DNA from: JAIOQJ01 sp963718635
GTDB taxonomy: Bacteria; Planctomycetota; Planctomycetia; Gemmatales; Gemmataceae
Assembly (NCBI GenBank): GCA_963718635.1
Contig: OY970367.1
Location: 6,262,001 to 6,326,000 of the forward strand
Direction: 5' to 3'
DNA: 64,000 nt
This document shows positions 16,030-28,000 of this stretch, piece after piece. The position numbers were made by a program, and so were the translations under genes. Position 1 is the stretch's first letter; each line of letters starts with the position of its first letter. The notes beneath the pieces are model-generated. The model was not told the DNA's origin, did no database searches, and was given only the letters and a program-made list of their open reading frames with translations.

Positions 16030-16186
16030 ATCGAAGCGTCTCGGCCCTATTGAATTGAGATTTGTTGATCGAGGCTCGGCCATTCCCAATCAGTCGTCTA
16101 GCGACTCGCAGAATCGGTTGAAGGCCGTCCAGTGAGACGATATGGCCGTAGACGTTGTTGCCGTCTGGCATCGTAGGATGGAACAT
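16010..16186 (-). pseudogene. Possible N-terminal fragment of an unknown protein
   Basis: An ATG at 16186, six bases after the stop of the 16192-16536 gene, opens MFHPTMPDGNNVYGHIVSLD, then GLQPILRVARRLIGNGR. The frame runs on into sequence that is antisense to the GyrI-like remnant, so any true gene ends near 16010-16030. I do not recognise the family. It may be chance, but its position next to a gene end and a junction suggests another cut gene. Confidence 0.25.
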
Positions 16187-16191
16187 CGGGT

Positions 16192-16536
16192 TTATCCGTC
16201 CCCCTCATCGTCCCCTGAATAATTTCGGTGATCGGGGAGCAATCGGTTGTCGATCCAGTCCTGCCAGTCTCGATATAGCGTCGTATACGGCCATGCTTCG
16301 CTTGATTCTCTTCGAGCAGCCCAGGTCAAATGCACGACGGCAAGTGAATGTCTCGAATCTTCGGTTGCAAAGAGAACGTCATCGCTGCTGACGTGTCGGG
16401 CAATTGCGTCAACCGACACGTCGAAGAGAACGTGCCGATGCCCGACTTCCTTTCGTAGCTCAACAACGAAGGCTTGACCGGAATGCATGAGCGGTTCCCA
16501 GGGCAAGAGCCATTTCAGAGTTTGTGGGATTTCCAT
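16192..16536 (-). CDS. Small conserved protein of unknown function (114 aa)
   Basis: The chosen start MEIPQTLKWLLPWEPLMHSG leads into ELRKEVGHRHVLFDVSVDAI, then SSDDVLFATEDSRHSLAVVH and LTWAARRES. The pattern WLLPW.P........L..EL......HPLFG..V.AI.R....DDVLF.......VAVVHLTW is one I know from many soil and planctomycete genomes, with no function. It is probably cytosolic. An upstream extension to 16671 is open but not family-like. Confidence 0.6.
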   Translation of the reverse strand: MEIPQTLKWLLPWEPLMHSGQAFVVELRKEVGHRHVLFDVSVDAIARHVSSDDVLFATEDSRHSLAVVHLTWAARRESSEAWPYTTLYRDWQDWIDNRLLPDHRNYSGDDEGDG

Positions 16537-16751
16537 CCCCAATTGCGAACCTCGGCGGTGTATCAGTTTATTTCGATTGAGAACAGAACTTACCGGCACT
16601 GCTTGGGAATTCGTCGTTACACGGGTCCATCGCCGTTTTCGAGGCCGAAATCCCATTCGGATAGAATACACGAAGCAGATTCGCTAGTCCGCTGAGTTAC
16701 TACAAGGCGTGGCTAAAGCGAAAATGGATGACGCCCGCAGGAGGTTCCGCC

Positions 16752-16898
16752 ATGAGTATCCCCAACCGCAGCACGTTCGAGTCCGCTTATTCCGGGCAAG
16801 CGCCGTGGGACATCGGCAGGCCACAGAAGGCATTCATCAAAGTGGCCGATCAGATCACCGGGTCGATCCTCGATTCCGGGTGCGGGACCGGGGAATAG
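16752..16898 (+). pseudogene. SAM-dependent methyltransferase, truncated at motif I
   Basis: With a strong AGGAGG nine bases upstream, the ATG at 16752 opens MSIPNRSTFESAYSGQAPWD, then IGRPQKAFIKVADQITGSIL and DSGCGTGE, then TAG. The FE..Y.GQAPWDIGRPQ start and the D.GCGTGE SAM-binding loop are typical of class I methyltransferases of about 200 residues. Only 48 residues remain. The stop falls where NALFFA would be expected, and the sequence beyond shows a minus-strand-like fragment instead. The gene was cut directly after motif I. Confidence 0.7.
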
Positions 16899-16974
16899 TG
16901 ATCCGCCTTCTTGAGAAAGTCGGTGAGGTGCTGGGCGATGGCATCGGTACGCGCCTGCACGTCATTCTAATGAA

Positions 16975-17165
16975 GTCGGCTTGTGAAATTATCTCCACAA
17001 GTCGAAACTCGAGAAACTCGTGGAAAAACACGTATGGGAAAGTGTGGAATTCGGATTGCGGAACGAAGAATAATCAAACGAGCATCGTTAAGAGGGGCGA
17101 ATCGCTTCGGGAAATATTTCCCGAGGAGGAAATGCGAGGAAATCGTGGGAAAACGGTTAGCGCAA
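16975..17165 (-). repeat. Two copies of the palindromic interspersed repeat (GGAAATATTTCC core)
   Basis: Read on the minus strand this is the same element as at 37780-38160. It has a CGTTTTCCCACGATTT box, then a TCGGGAAATATTTCCCGA palindrome (17107-17124). A CCGCAATCCGAATTCC box follows, then a TTTTCCACGAGTTTCTCGAG box and a decayed palindrome (16980-17001, stems CTTGTG/CACAAG). The palindrome centres are about 125 bp apart. This array fills most of the gene-free 16899-17193 interval. Confidence 0.7.
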
Positions 17166-17193
17166 GTTCCAATCTCTGTATCTCTTTAAAGCT

Positions 17194-18465
17194 TCAATCC
17201 GGCTTGCCGATGGCGTAGAGGGCCTTCCAGCCTCGCAAATACATTCGGCCTCCTGAGAGAGCGGGTGATGCCGTGATTTCATCGTTCATTCGGTTGGCCG
17301 AGATCAGTTTGAACTCTTTTCCCTCTTCGAAGGTGGAAACGACACCGTTGCGCGAGGTACAGATGATCTTGCCATCGACATAGACCGGCGAGGCCCGATA
17401 GCGATCGTTGTGAATTCGTTCGTCGAAATAGATCTTGCCGGTTTTGGCGTCGACGCAGGTGAGCGTTCCCTGGGCGCCACAGAGATAGACCAACCCGTTA
17501 TGCAGTAAAGGCGAAGGAACATCGGGCGTTCCCTTGGGGAGTCGCCACTGTTCGTATTCGTTACGCACGACCGTACCTTTGGCGGTGGGAGAAATAGCGA
17601 CCACTTGGCCGTTCTTGGCAGTGGGGATGACGATTAAATTCGCTGTTACTAGTGGCGAAGCGACAAAACGGAGCGTCGGGTTATAGCTTCCCTTCGGATT
17701 CAGATCGCCGACGCGCCAGATTTCCGAACCATCTTTGAGATCGTGTGCGGTAGTGTAATCGTTGCCGTGGACAACGAGATAGGCCTTGTCGCCATCGTGC
17801 CACATCATGGCCGAGGCGTAAGAGTGCAGGCACTCGGCCCGGCCATCGCTTTTGCGGTTGATCTTCCAGACTTCTTTGCCCGTGGCCTTTTCCAGAGCAA
17901 CAACGAACTGGCCGCCATCGTGGAAGAGTTGGAGATAGAGCCGATCGCCATAGAGGACCGGAGTGGAATGCATGCCGAACTGAATTTTGAATTTGCCGTA
18001 GCGTGCTTGGGCATCGAATTTCCAGATTTCTTTGCCTTCGAAATCGAAGCTGGCCAAGTTGCCGCTGCCGACGAAGGCAAAGACATTTTTGCCATCGGTG
18101 CTGGGCGAAGCCGAGGCTTCGTTTCCTTCATCTTTGCGAAATTTGCTGGCGCCTGTGCCGAGGACTTTGCGCCAAAGTTCTTTGCCTTCGGTACTCACAC
18201 AGATGAGCACCAGGTCGCTGCCATCCTGGCTCGTAAAGAAAATGCGGTTCTGCCAGACGCAGGGCGTTGAACTGCCCATACCGGGTAAATCGAGCTTCCA
18301 GATTAAGTTCTCCTGCGGGCCGAACTTAGCGGGGATGTTCTTTTCGTTGCTGACGCCGTCATCGTTGGGCCCGCGCCACTGCGGCCAATTTTCCGCCCGA
18401 GCGAGCGGAGACGACATGCATAAGCAAGCCAACATAAAAAGCGAACGGCAAAGAAAGTGCGTCAC
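17194..18465 (-). CDS. Secreted PQQ-like beta-propeller repeat protein
   Basis: The 423-residue protein from a GTG at 18465 has a signal peptide (hydrophobic LFMLACLCMSSPLARA). It then shows ENWPQWRGPNDDGVS, the standard start of planctomycete PQQ-binding-like propellers. Blades with repeated W/G-rich strands follow (GKELWRKVLGTG, GKEIWKFDAQ, TGKEVWKINR, GSEIWRVGDL). No catalytic residues of quinoprotein dehydrogenases are evident, so it is more likely a binding or scaffold protein. A longer in-frame start at 18591 would place 42 residues before the signal and is unlikely. It is a single gene, convergent with the repeat region. Confidence 0.85.
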   Translation of the reverse strand: MTHFLCRSLFMLACLCMSSPLARAENWPQWRGPNDDGVSNEKNIPAKFGPQENLIWKLDLPGMGSSTPCVWQNRIFFTSQDGSDLVLICVSTEGKELWRKVLGTGASKFRKDEGNEASASPSTDGKNVFAFVGSGNLASFDFEGKEIWKFDAQARYGKFKIQFGMHSTPVLYGDRLYLQLFHDGGQFVVALEKATGKEVWKINRKSDGRAECLHSYASAMMWHDGDKAYLVVHGNDYTTAHDLKDGSEIWRVGDLNPKGSYNPTLRFVASPLVTANLIVIPTAKNGQVVAISPTAKGTVVRNEYEQWRLPKGTPDVPSPLLHNGLVYLCGAQGTLTCVDAKTGKIYFDERIHNDRYRASPVYVDGKIICTSRNGVVSTFEEGKEFKLISANRMNDEITASPALSGGRMYLRGWKALYAIGKPD

Positions 18466-18760
18466 GGCAGGATGACTCCGGCAGGAGGATGCAAAAGGAG
18501 GTTCAAGCTTTTGTATCGTATCGGACAACCCGTCGGCATGGCAAGGATTCGTCGAAAAGGGTGGCGGCAGCCATAACTCGCGTCCGTGCATGAAGAATCG
18601 AGTTGCCCCATTTACTCAATATCCTTTTGGCCACGATCAATTTTGGAAAGGCCCTGCCCGACAAACGCACTTCGCGAATCCCGATTGACAAGTTCCCCCA
18701 AAAAAAGCGATAACCTATCTTTCGCCAATGGATTGGCATTCCATTCAAGGATGAACCTGC

Positions 18761-20086
<1,326 letters not shown>

Positions 20087-20141
20087 TGCTCCCGGAGTTG
20101 CAACGATAGCAACACCGCAAGCATCTGAATAGGAACCTTCC

Positions 20142-20522
20142 ATGTATCACGCATTAGCCATGATGCAACAATCCAGCGATCTTACCCTAGCTGTCTTAAA
20201 GGAACGGTTGCATCAGCGATTTCCGATGATGAATATCACGCAAGTCGCGGACGAGATCATCATGGCGAACGCCAATTGGGATTATCACTTAGCGCTGCAA
20301 AGCGGCGATGATGTGCTGCGAGAATCCGAAGGACTCGCAGGCCGGATCGCGGGACTGGATGAGGATACGCCGTTGCGCAGCTGCTCCCGCCGGTTGGAAG
20401 TCTGGAGCGATACGCCTGATCCGGTCATGGAACACTTCGACGATCACTTTCAAGTTCTCGATGTGCTTCGCAGTTTTAAAGGGGTCATGTTGGTCGACCC
20501 CAATGAACCCTGTTTGCTGTAG
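20142..20522 (+). CDS. Unknown protein (126 aa)
   Basis: I do not recognise this protein. It begins MYHALAMMQQSSDLTLAVLK with ERLHQRFPMMNITQVADEII and ends VLRSFKGVMLVDPNEPCLL. It is mixed alpha/beta with no signal peptide or membrane segment and has an acidic centre. GGAA lies 7 bases before the ATG. It lies 55 bp after the dehydrogenase in the same direction and is followed by a strong hairpin at 20558-20617 that could end this transcript. Confidence 0.55.
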   Translation: MYHALAMMQQSSDLTLAVLKERLHQRFPMMNITQVADEIIMANANWDYHLALQSGDDVLRESEGLAGRIAGLDEDTPLRSCSRRLEVWSDTPDPVMEHFDDHFQVLDVLRSFKGVMLVDPNEPCLL

Positions 20523-20527
20523 GCCGT

Positions 20528-20617
20528 TTAGCCGCAACGCTTTGCGGAGCGCAATTAGTTAGCCGCGACCCTATGCGGAGTGCGACTTGTCTCGCTCCGC
20601 ATAGCGTCGCGGCTAAC
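20528..20617. terminator. Long inverted repeat between convergent genes
   Basis: Arms at 20558-20585 (starting GTTAGCCGCGACC) and 20592-20617 (ending CGCGGCTAAC) pair almost fully, with a loop of about six bases. A half-copy (TTAGCCGCAACGC) lies just upstream at 20528. There is no T run, so it may act on both strands as a bidirectional terminator or simply be an intergenic repeat; a related arm recurs at 46295-46380. Confidence 0.55.
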
Positions 20618-20620
20618 AAC

Positions 20621-21079
20621 TCATTTCTTTTTGTCATCTGCTTTTAAGACTTGAAGATGCACCTCTTTAACCGTCTTGCCGTCTTTATCGTACACCAGTT
20701 TCACATGACGGCCGGCGACAAAGCGCGGGTCATCAATATCTGTTTTGCCGCCGCGCGGACCGAGGAAATCTACCTCTTTATTCAGCGTCAGGTCAGCCTT
20801 CTTACCGTCGGCTGTCTCGACTGTCGCCGTGCGTTTCTTCGGATCGGCTGCTAAAATTTGAGCGAGCGTGCCCGTCACTTTTGGCCAGTCATCGCGAATT
20901 TCGAGCTTGGCAGGCTCTTCTTTTTTTGGCTCAATTTTTTTCGGGTCGACTTTTTTCGGATCGACCTTCTTGATGTCGTCCTTTGTTTTCTGAGCATTGG
21001 CGGTAGTAGGTGAGGCCAGACCCGTCAGGAAAGCGAGCATCAAACCTACGACTATCGCCTTCGAACGCATTAGGGACAT
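20621..21079 (-). CDS. Secreted Lys/Pro-rich small protein of unknown function
   Basis: The 152-residue protein starts at 21079 with GGAGA upstream. It has a signal peptide (MSLMRSKAIVVGLMLAFLTG, ending TTANAQ) and a charged linker with repeated KKVDPKK/KKIEPKKEEP units. A small globular domain follows: VTGTLAQILAADPKKRTATV, then DFLGPRGGKTDIDDPRFVAG and RHVKLVYDKDGKTVKEV. The domain looks like a single small beta-barrel, as in planctomycete exported proteins of unknown role. The upstream Met at 21097 would disturb the signal. Confidence 0.65.
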   Translation of the reverse strand: MSLMRSKAIVVGLMLAFLTGLASPTTANAQKTKDDIKKVDPKKVDPKKIEPKKEEPAKLEIRDDWPKVTGTLAQILAADPKKRTATVETADGKKADLTLNKEVDFLGPRGGKTDIDDPRFVAGRHVKLVYDKDGKTVKEVHLQVLKADDKKK

Positions 21080-21254
21080 AATGGTCTCCAGGTACAAAAA
21101 GAGTGGAACGCTTGGAAATTGTCTGCGGTCAACGACAGCAAGTCAATCGGCGAGCGGCGAAATTGCGTAAAAAGAGAATGCGGTAAGCCATTCCGAAGGA
21201 ACGACCGTACAGGCTTCAAATGCCGCTCAAGTGGAGTTGGCGACAACTGAATCT

Positions 21255-21330
21255 GGCGAGCCGGGAGCGTGAGCGACCGGAGTTTCGGTTTCTAAGGACT
21301 TTCTCCGGTCGCTCACGCTCCCGGCTCGCC
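21255..21330. terminator. Perfect 28-bp inverted repeat
   Basis: Arms 21255-21282 (starting GGCGAGCCGGGAGCG) and 21303-21330 (ending CCCGGCTCGCC) are perfectly complementary with a 20-base loop. It lies between two divergent genes (20621-21079 minus, 21406 plus), so it is not a simple terminator of either. The GAGCCGG.AGCGTGAGCGA text also occurs at 28087. The rest of 21080-21405 shows no gene. Confidence 0.6.
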
Positions 21331-21405
21331 AAATGTTCGCGCCAGTCGTAATGAATCGAAGAATTCCGTCGTTCGGGAAATCGATATCCCTTCAAGCCCC
21401 GTCAT

Positions 21406-21972
21406 ATGAGTAGGAACCATGAGCACACTTGCGCAAGCCCGACGGTCTGTCCTGCTGCCGGGCCTGATGCACTGCCTGGGTCCGATCAATCGCTGATCGG
21501 CGCCTTCAATGAACTGCGCGATGAATTGATCAGCACGCTCATGTATCTGCTCGGCAACCGCGATGATGCCCAGGACGCCGCCCAAGAGGCGTTCATCAAA
21601 TGTTGGCGGGCGCGCGACTCCTTGGGGTCCGTGCATAACTTGCGGTCGTGGATTTTTCGCGTTGGGTTGAATGCCGCCAAAGACTATCAACGCTCGGCAT
21701 GGAATCGCCGGGCCAAGCCTTTTCTGGGAGAAGAGAACATGCTGCCAGGCCGAGAACATGCACCCGCCCAGCTACTCGAAGAAGGCGAAGACCTCGAACG
21801 CGTTCGCAAAGCGATTCTCGATTTGCGTCAAGAAGAGAAGGAAGTCTTCCTACTGCGACAAAATGGTGATCTGACGTACGAGCAGATTGCAGAAATCCGC
21901 AGCAGCCCCGTTGGCACCGTGAAGACCCAGATGCGCTCGGCTCTGCAGAAATTACGCAAGGTTTTGAACTGA
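21406..21972 (+). CDS. ECF-type RNA polymerase sigma factor
   Basis: The 188-residue protein shows sigma region 2 (about 30-95: LGNRDDAQDAAQEAFIKCWR, then NLRSWIFRVGLNAAKDYQR) and region 4 (about 130-185: EEKEVFLLRQNGDLTYEQIA, then SSPVGTVKTQMRSALQKLRK). There is no region 3, as in extracytoplasmic-function sigma factors. It directs RNA polymerase to its own promoters in response to envelope signals. The gene 85 bp downstream encodes a protein with an anti-sigma-like cytoplasmic N-terminus, which suggests a sigma/anti-sigma pair. Confidence 0.9.
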   Translation: MSRNHEHTCASPTVCPAAGPDALPGSDQSLIGAFNELRDELISTLMYLLGNRDDAQDAAQEAFIKCWRARDSLGSVHNLRSWIFRVGLNAAKDYQRSAWNRRAKPFLGEENMLPGREHAPAQLLEEGEDLERVRKAILDLRQEEKEVFLLRQNGDLTYEQIAEIRSSPVGTVKTQMRSALQKLRKVLN

Positions 21973-22057
21973 ATTTCTCACCCTTCCTCGCCGAGAGGCA
22001 GGAAGTTGATCTCTTGATTTATTAGCCCCCGCGCCCGACGGGGAGGAGCTTGCTGCG

Positions 22058-25000
22058 ATGGCTGAATCCGAACGATACCGCGACATGATGCTCGACAACA
22101 TCTACGGTTTGCTCGATGCCGAGCAGGCGATCGAGCTGGAAGTGTTCCTGGCCACAACCTCCGAAGGCGAACGGCTGCGTGCGCAGGGCGACATTTGGAA
22201 ACGACAGATCGCGCAGGCGGCCAAAGTCGATTTCCCGCAGGTAAAATTTGCAGCGCCGGCCAAGGCCGCCAAGCCGATGCGCTATCAAGTGAAAGCGCCG
22301 GCAAACGCCAGCCGGCCTCCAAGCCGATCAAACGAAGCAATTGGCTTGGCTATATCGTGGCCGGGGCAACCTTGGCAATTTTTTGCGGCTTCGGCATCCC
22401 GCTGATTCACCAGATCGACAGCGAAATCACCGCCGCGCATGAAGTGAACGAACGCCAGGCCGAGTTCGCCAAGGCGGATACGGAACACAAGGAATATGTC
22501 GCTGCGTCCAATGCACGCCGGGCGACGGTCGAGCAGAGTGAAAAGTCGGCCCAGGCCGAGTTCACTTCGATTGAATCCGAATTCCAAACGGCCTTGGCCA
22601 AAGCTCGCGAACAAGTAGAAAGCAAGCAGTTCATCGTAAGGCTAACAGGTCCCGAACGCGCCCAACCCGGCGCGCCGAACGACTGGCGCGTTGACATGTA
22701 TCGCCGTAATGGAATGGTATCCCTTCCCGGCAAAGTCGATTGGGTGGTCAAAGATCAAACCGGCGCGGTGCTCTTTTCGGATTCGCAAGTGGCTGCCGGC
22801 AAAGCGGAGCCTCCGACTGTGCGCCTTCCAGTCTCTTTCTGGGAGAAAGTGAAACCGGACAGCGACTTAACGCTTGAAGTGACTGCCTATGAAGCAAACT
22901 TGAATGCCAAATCGAAAGTGCAGGCTCGCGTTCCCCTCGCTCAGCCGGTTTTCATTACGCAACTGGCCACTGACAAACCGCTCTACAAGCCAGGTGAAAC
23001 TGTATATTTTCGCTCGCTGACGTTGGATCGCGCAACGTTCACGCCGCCCGAAAAAAATGTGCAGATTGAATATCGCATGACTAAACCCGGTGCGCAGCCG
23101 GAAGCCATTGCCGAAGGCAGCGCTCGTGGTTTCTTCAACCCCGTTAACGGTGCTGAAGTTTTGGGACCGGACAAGAAGCCTTTGCGCGGCATCGGCTGCG
23201 GCGCCTACGAGCTTCCGCCAAACTGCGCCGGGCGGAGAATATGTGCTCACGGCGGTCGATGTGTCGCCTCGCATTGATGAAGTTCGCAAAGAGATTGTTC
23301 CAGTCGAACGAGTTCTTGAGACGCGCAAATTCAACGTGATTGAATACAAGCCCGAGACATTCGAAAAAACGCTCGAGTTCGACGGCAAATCGTATGGTGG
23401 CGGCGACATTGTGCAGATCAAATGCACCGTCTCGCGGACCCAGGGCGGCAAAGTGAAAGGCGGGCGTGTCACTGCCAATGCCACGGTTGATGGAGCAGCT
23501 GTTCCGGTGCAAATGCCCGCCAAGACCGACGACGAAGGAGTCGTGCGCCTGAAGCTGAAGCTGCCGAAGAACATCACCAAAGGGGAAGGGAGCATTGCCG
23601 TCACCTTCAACGATGGGACCGATTCCGAAGCGATCGTTCGCCCCATTCCTCTTGTCGGCCGAATGATCAATGTCGAGTTCTTCCCTGAAGGCGGCGATCT
23701 GATCGAAGGCTTGCCGAACCGAGTCTATTTTCAGGCGACAACGCCGCAAGGCAAACCCGCCGACCTGAAGGGCTATATCACCGATGGCGCCCAAACTCTT
23801 TGCGAAGTAGCCACATTAACCGATGCCGATCATCCCGGTGTCAATCGCGGGCAAGGGGCTTTTGTCTTTACGCCCAAGACGGGCAAAACCTATGTCTTAA
23901 AGGTGATCAAGCCAAGCGGAATTCTCGAGCCGATCGTTGAAGCGTCGCTCACGTCGCAAGGCGTGGCCAACGGCATCGGGCTCGCTAATTTCGTTGGCGG
24001 CAGCGCTCTCGCTTCATCCGTGGCGACGGGCTTCCGTTTGCCGAAAGCCAAGGCCGATGGCGTCGTGATCACGTCGCTTGATCCAGTTACGAACGTCTAT
24101 CAACCGATCCGCGTTTCGTTACAAGTTGCCAACGAAAAGAAGGTCCTCCTGGTCGGCGCTTATACCCGTGGCAACCTGACCGATCACCAGCGGGTTGAAG
24201 TCGAGCCGGGTACACCGGTGGAGCTAAGCCTGACGGCAAACGCCTCGGCGGGCGGTGTTACCCGCATCACCGTGTTTGAGGAAAAAGCGGCCGTGGAAGG
24301 TCGGAGCGCTCAAGTCGTGCCGCTGGCCGAACGGCTCGTCTATCGCAAGCCCGCGCACGAACTCAAACTAAGCGTGGAGCCAAAACAATCTCGCTACAAT
24401 CCCGGCTCGCAGGTTGGGCTTGAACTCTTCGCCACCAATGAAGAAGGACTTGCCGCGTCGGCCATTTTGATGATCGGAGTCGTGAACCAGAACGTGCTGA
24501 CGATGGCCGATGAAAAGACAGGCCGACTGCTGCCGACGCATTTCTTGCTGGCCAGTGAAGTGAAGAAGCCGCAAGATTTGGAACATGCCGACTTCCTGCT
24601 TGGCGAGACGCCTCAGGCAGCGGTTGCCCTCGACTTGCTGCTCGGCACGCAGGGCTGGCGCCGCTTCGCGGAGCAGACGCCGCAATCGCCGCGGATCACT
24701 CCCAACGATGACATCGATCGCCTGCTTGTCGCCAATGGACAGAAGTCGAGCCCGGTCGAAACGTTTCGCGAAGAGGAACGCAAAGTTTACGCGGAATATA
24801 CGCCGAAGACCGAAGCTGCCGCTATTAAATTGCAGCAAGCGGAGCAGGAAAAGCAGGCGGAACTGGCTCGCTTTGCGGAAGTCTTTCAGCAAACCCGGCA
24901 ATTGAACAACACTCGGCTTGAAGCCCACGATCGCTACGAACAAGCGCTCACCGCCGTGCGCCGATTGGAAAGCGATGGCCCGATGTTGAGTCGCCGGGCA

Positions 25001-28000
25001 GTCATGCTGAGCCGTTTCTGTATCGGGCTGCTCGTAATTGCCGGTATTTGTGGCCTCCTCGCTGCATTGCGGAGTCCCGAACGTCGCGGCGGCTGGATCG
25101 TCTCCGCCGCTGGCGCTTTTGCCCTCTGCGGTGTTACCGTGCTTGCCGTGCTGGTGACCGATCGCGCAGGGCAGGTCGGCCCGCAGGTCGCGCTTAATGG
25201 TGAATCGTTGCAGATTCCGAATGAGTTCGCTCTTGGCCACGATCAGGAAAGCAACCTTACAGCTGATGCACCTGAAGCCCGTGAGGCGGCTGAGCCGAAC
25301 GCGGAAAAGGCGAAGGCCTTATTTGCTAAGGACAAGCAGTTTTTTGGCGGTGGCGCGGCGATGCGGCCTGAGAATCTCCCGCCGATGGGAGCCGTGAGAA
25401 ATGCGATGGCGCCAATGAAGGCCGAGCGTGCGAACGGCGCCGGCGGCCTAATGCAGCAACACGATGGTCGAAATCGCCTCGAGCTGCAACGAGCCGGAGA
25501 AGCCAAAGATGAGATGTTGCTCTGGAAAGCGAAAAGGGGCGCCATGGCCGATGGCAAAGGGTTCGGCTTTTTCAAAGGACAGAAAGAAGCCCAAATGGAG
25601 GGCGGCAGAGCCCTGCGAGCCGACCGGAACTTTGACGCGCTCGCTCGCGATAAAGGGGACGCCCTCAAAAAGCCAGGCCAGCGACAGCGCTTCCTGAACG
25701 CGGCGGCTGGTATGCCGATGGCCGACGCCCGGCGCGAACAAGCCGGCAAGGCCGCTGAAGAAGTGCTTGAAGCCGAAATGTTCGACCTCGACAGCCGGCC
25801 CGGGTTCTTCCTACGCGAATTCCGTTTCAGCAAGCAGCCGGCCCCCAACGGCCAAGCGGAGATGCGTAATGATTTCTCCGAAACCGTCTGCTGGCAACCT
25901 GCTTTCGTCATACCCGAAAGCGGCCGAGCCGAGTCTGAATTTCCAGCTATCGGACTCAATCGCCCGTTACCAAGTGTTGGTGGCCGGCCACACGCTCGAT
26001 GGCCGCATCGGCGCCAGCGTATCGCACATCGAAGCCCGCAAGCCGTTCACGGTCGATCCGAAACTCCCCATCGAGATCACGGCCAACGATCGCATCGACG
26101 TGCCGATCCGCGTTGTCAACGATTCCGACGTCCGCCGGATGATCACCTTCAACATCACGCCCAATGGACTGAAAGCGACTGACCCGAACGCCAAAATCGC
26201 CGACGGCCAGCTGCACGACCAGCTCGAACTCCTCGCGAACAAGAGCGGCCGTAAGGTGATTTCGTTCCGCGCCTCCAAGCAGCAAGGAACAGTCGGCCTC
26301 ACCGTCGTTGGCAACAGCGACCCGATGGAAATGCCCGACCAAATCGCACGCACTTTCCGCGTCGTCCCGGATGGCTTCCCGGCTTCCGGCGCCGTCAGCG
26401 ATCTGCTCGAGAAGAAGGCAAATGCAAGCTTTATTCTGCCGCAGGTCATCAAGGGGACATTGAAAGTTCAGATGCAGGTGTATCCGACTTCGCTTGCTGA
26501 TTTACAAAGCGGCCTGGAAGGGCTGATGCGCGAGCCGGGCGGCTGCTTCGAACAAACATCGACGAGCAATTACCCCAATCTGCTGGTGCTCGACTACTTG
26601 AAGTCGAGCGATCAGGCCAAGCCCGAACTGGCCCAGCGCGCAAAAGAAATGCTCGATCGCGGCTATGCCAAATTGATCGCCTTCGAATGTCCCGACAGCG
26701 GCGAGCAAAACGCTCGGCACGGCTTCGAATGGTTCGGCCAGATGGATCAGCAGCACCAGGCCCTTACCGCCTATGGTCTGTTGCAGTTCAAGGATTTGGC
26801 CAAGGCCTATCCCGGCAAGGTCGATCCCGAACTGATCAAACGAACGCAGCAGTATCTCCTGAAGCAGCAAAACCCGACCAAGCAGGGCTTCCAGCGCAAT
26901 GTCCGAGCGCTCGACAGCTTCGGCCGGGCGCCCGATTACATCACCAACGCGTACATCGTCTGGGCGTTGACCGAAAGCGATCCGGACGACAAAGAGGAAA
27001 TGGCCGACCTCTGGAAACAACTTGAATTCCTGAAGAAACAGGCCAAGGAGAGTCCCGAAGCGAAGGATGATCCTTACTTCCTGGGCTTATTGGCTAACTC
27101 ACTGCTCCATCGGCCCGGCCAAGGCAATCGCGAGGTGGCCATCGCCATTCTCGAACGCCTAGCGGCGGCTAACTTGAAGAATGGTTGCGTGGATGGCGCG
27201 AAGACGAGCATCACCTGTTCGGGTGGCCGCGATCTGCAGATCGAGACGACTGCGATTGTCGTTCTCGGCTGGTTGCGCTCGGGCGAGCCAACCAAGTTCA
27301 TCAAGCCGATCAAGGAAACCACCAAGTGGATTGGCCAACAACGCGGCGGCTATGGCGGTTTCGGTTCAACGCAATCCACTATCCTCGCCCTCAAAGCGTT
27401 GATCGAACACACCAAAGTGATGCGCAAACCCGCTGAGGCCGGCGAAGTCCGTCTGACCATCAACGGCAAGACATTCAAGAAGAACTTTACCGAGAAGGAT
27501 CAGGAAGTCATCACGCTCGATATCGACAAGCCGGAAGATCTGTTCAAAGAGGGCGCCAACGACGCCGTCGTCGAAATCACGACAAAGCAGGCTTATCCCT
27601 TCGCCCTTAGCTGGAGTTGCAGCACCACCATTCCGCAGAGCTCGGAGAAATGCTCGGTGGCGGTGGCGAGCAAGCTCGATCGTGCCAAGGCCGTCGAAGG
27701 CGAATCCGTTCGCCTGAATGTATCGCTGACAAACAAGGTCGATCAAGCACACGGCATGGCGGTCGCCATCGTCGGCATGCCCGGCGGCTGCCGTCTGCCG
27801 GCCGACCTCAAAGAACTGACCAAACTCCGCGAAGAAAACAAAATCGCCTACTTTGAAATCCGCGGCCGTGAATTGGTTCTCTATTGGCGAGCCTTGAAAC
27901 CGAGCGAGCAGATTGATCTCTCAATCGGCCTGCTCTGCGAAGTTCCCGGAGAATTCACCGCGCCCGCCAGCAGAGGGTATCTCTATTACAACGCGGATCA

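Noticed and set aside
8218..16536. Integron-like cassette array
   Set aside because: The region has many small genes, but orientation is mixed in blocks, no attC-type RYYYAAC/GTTRRRY pairs were seen between genes, and no integrase is present in the window.
5382..17193. Integrated prophage or classical integrative element
   Set aside because: No integrase, phage structural or conjugation gene is visible, and no second copy of the ssrA 3' end was found within the window.
25243..25959. Long minus-strand frame inside the macroglobulin gene
   Set aside because: It is antisense to the Met/Ala-rich linker, is low in complexity, and is explained by codon bias of the real gene.
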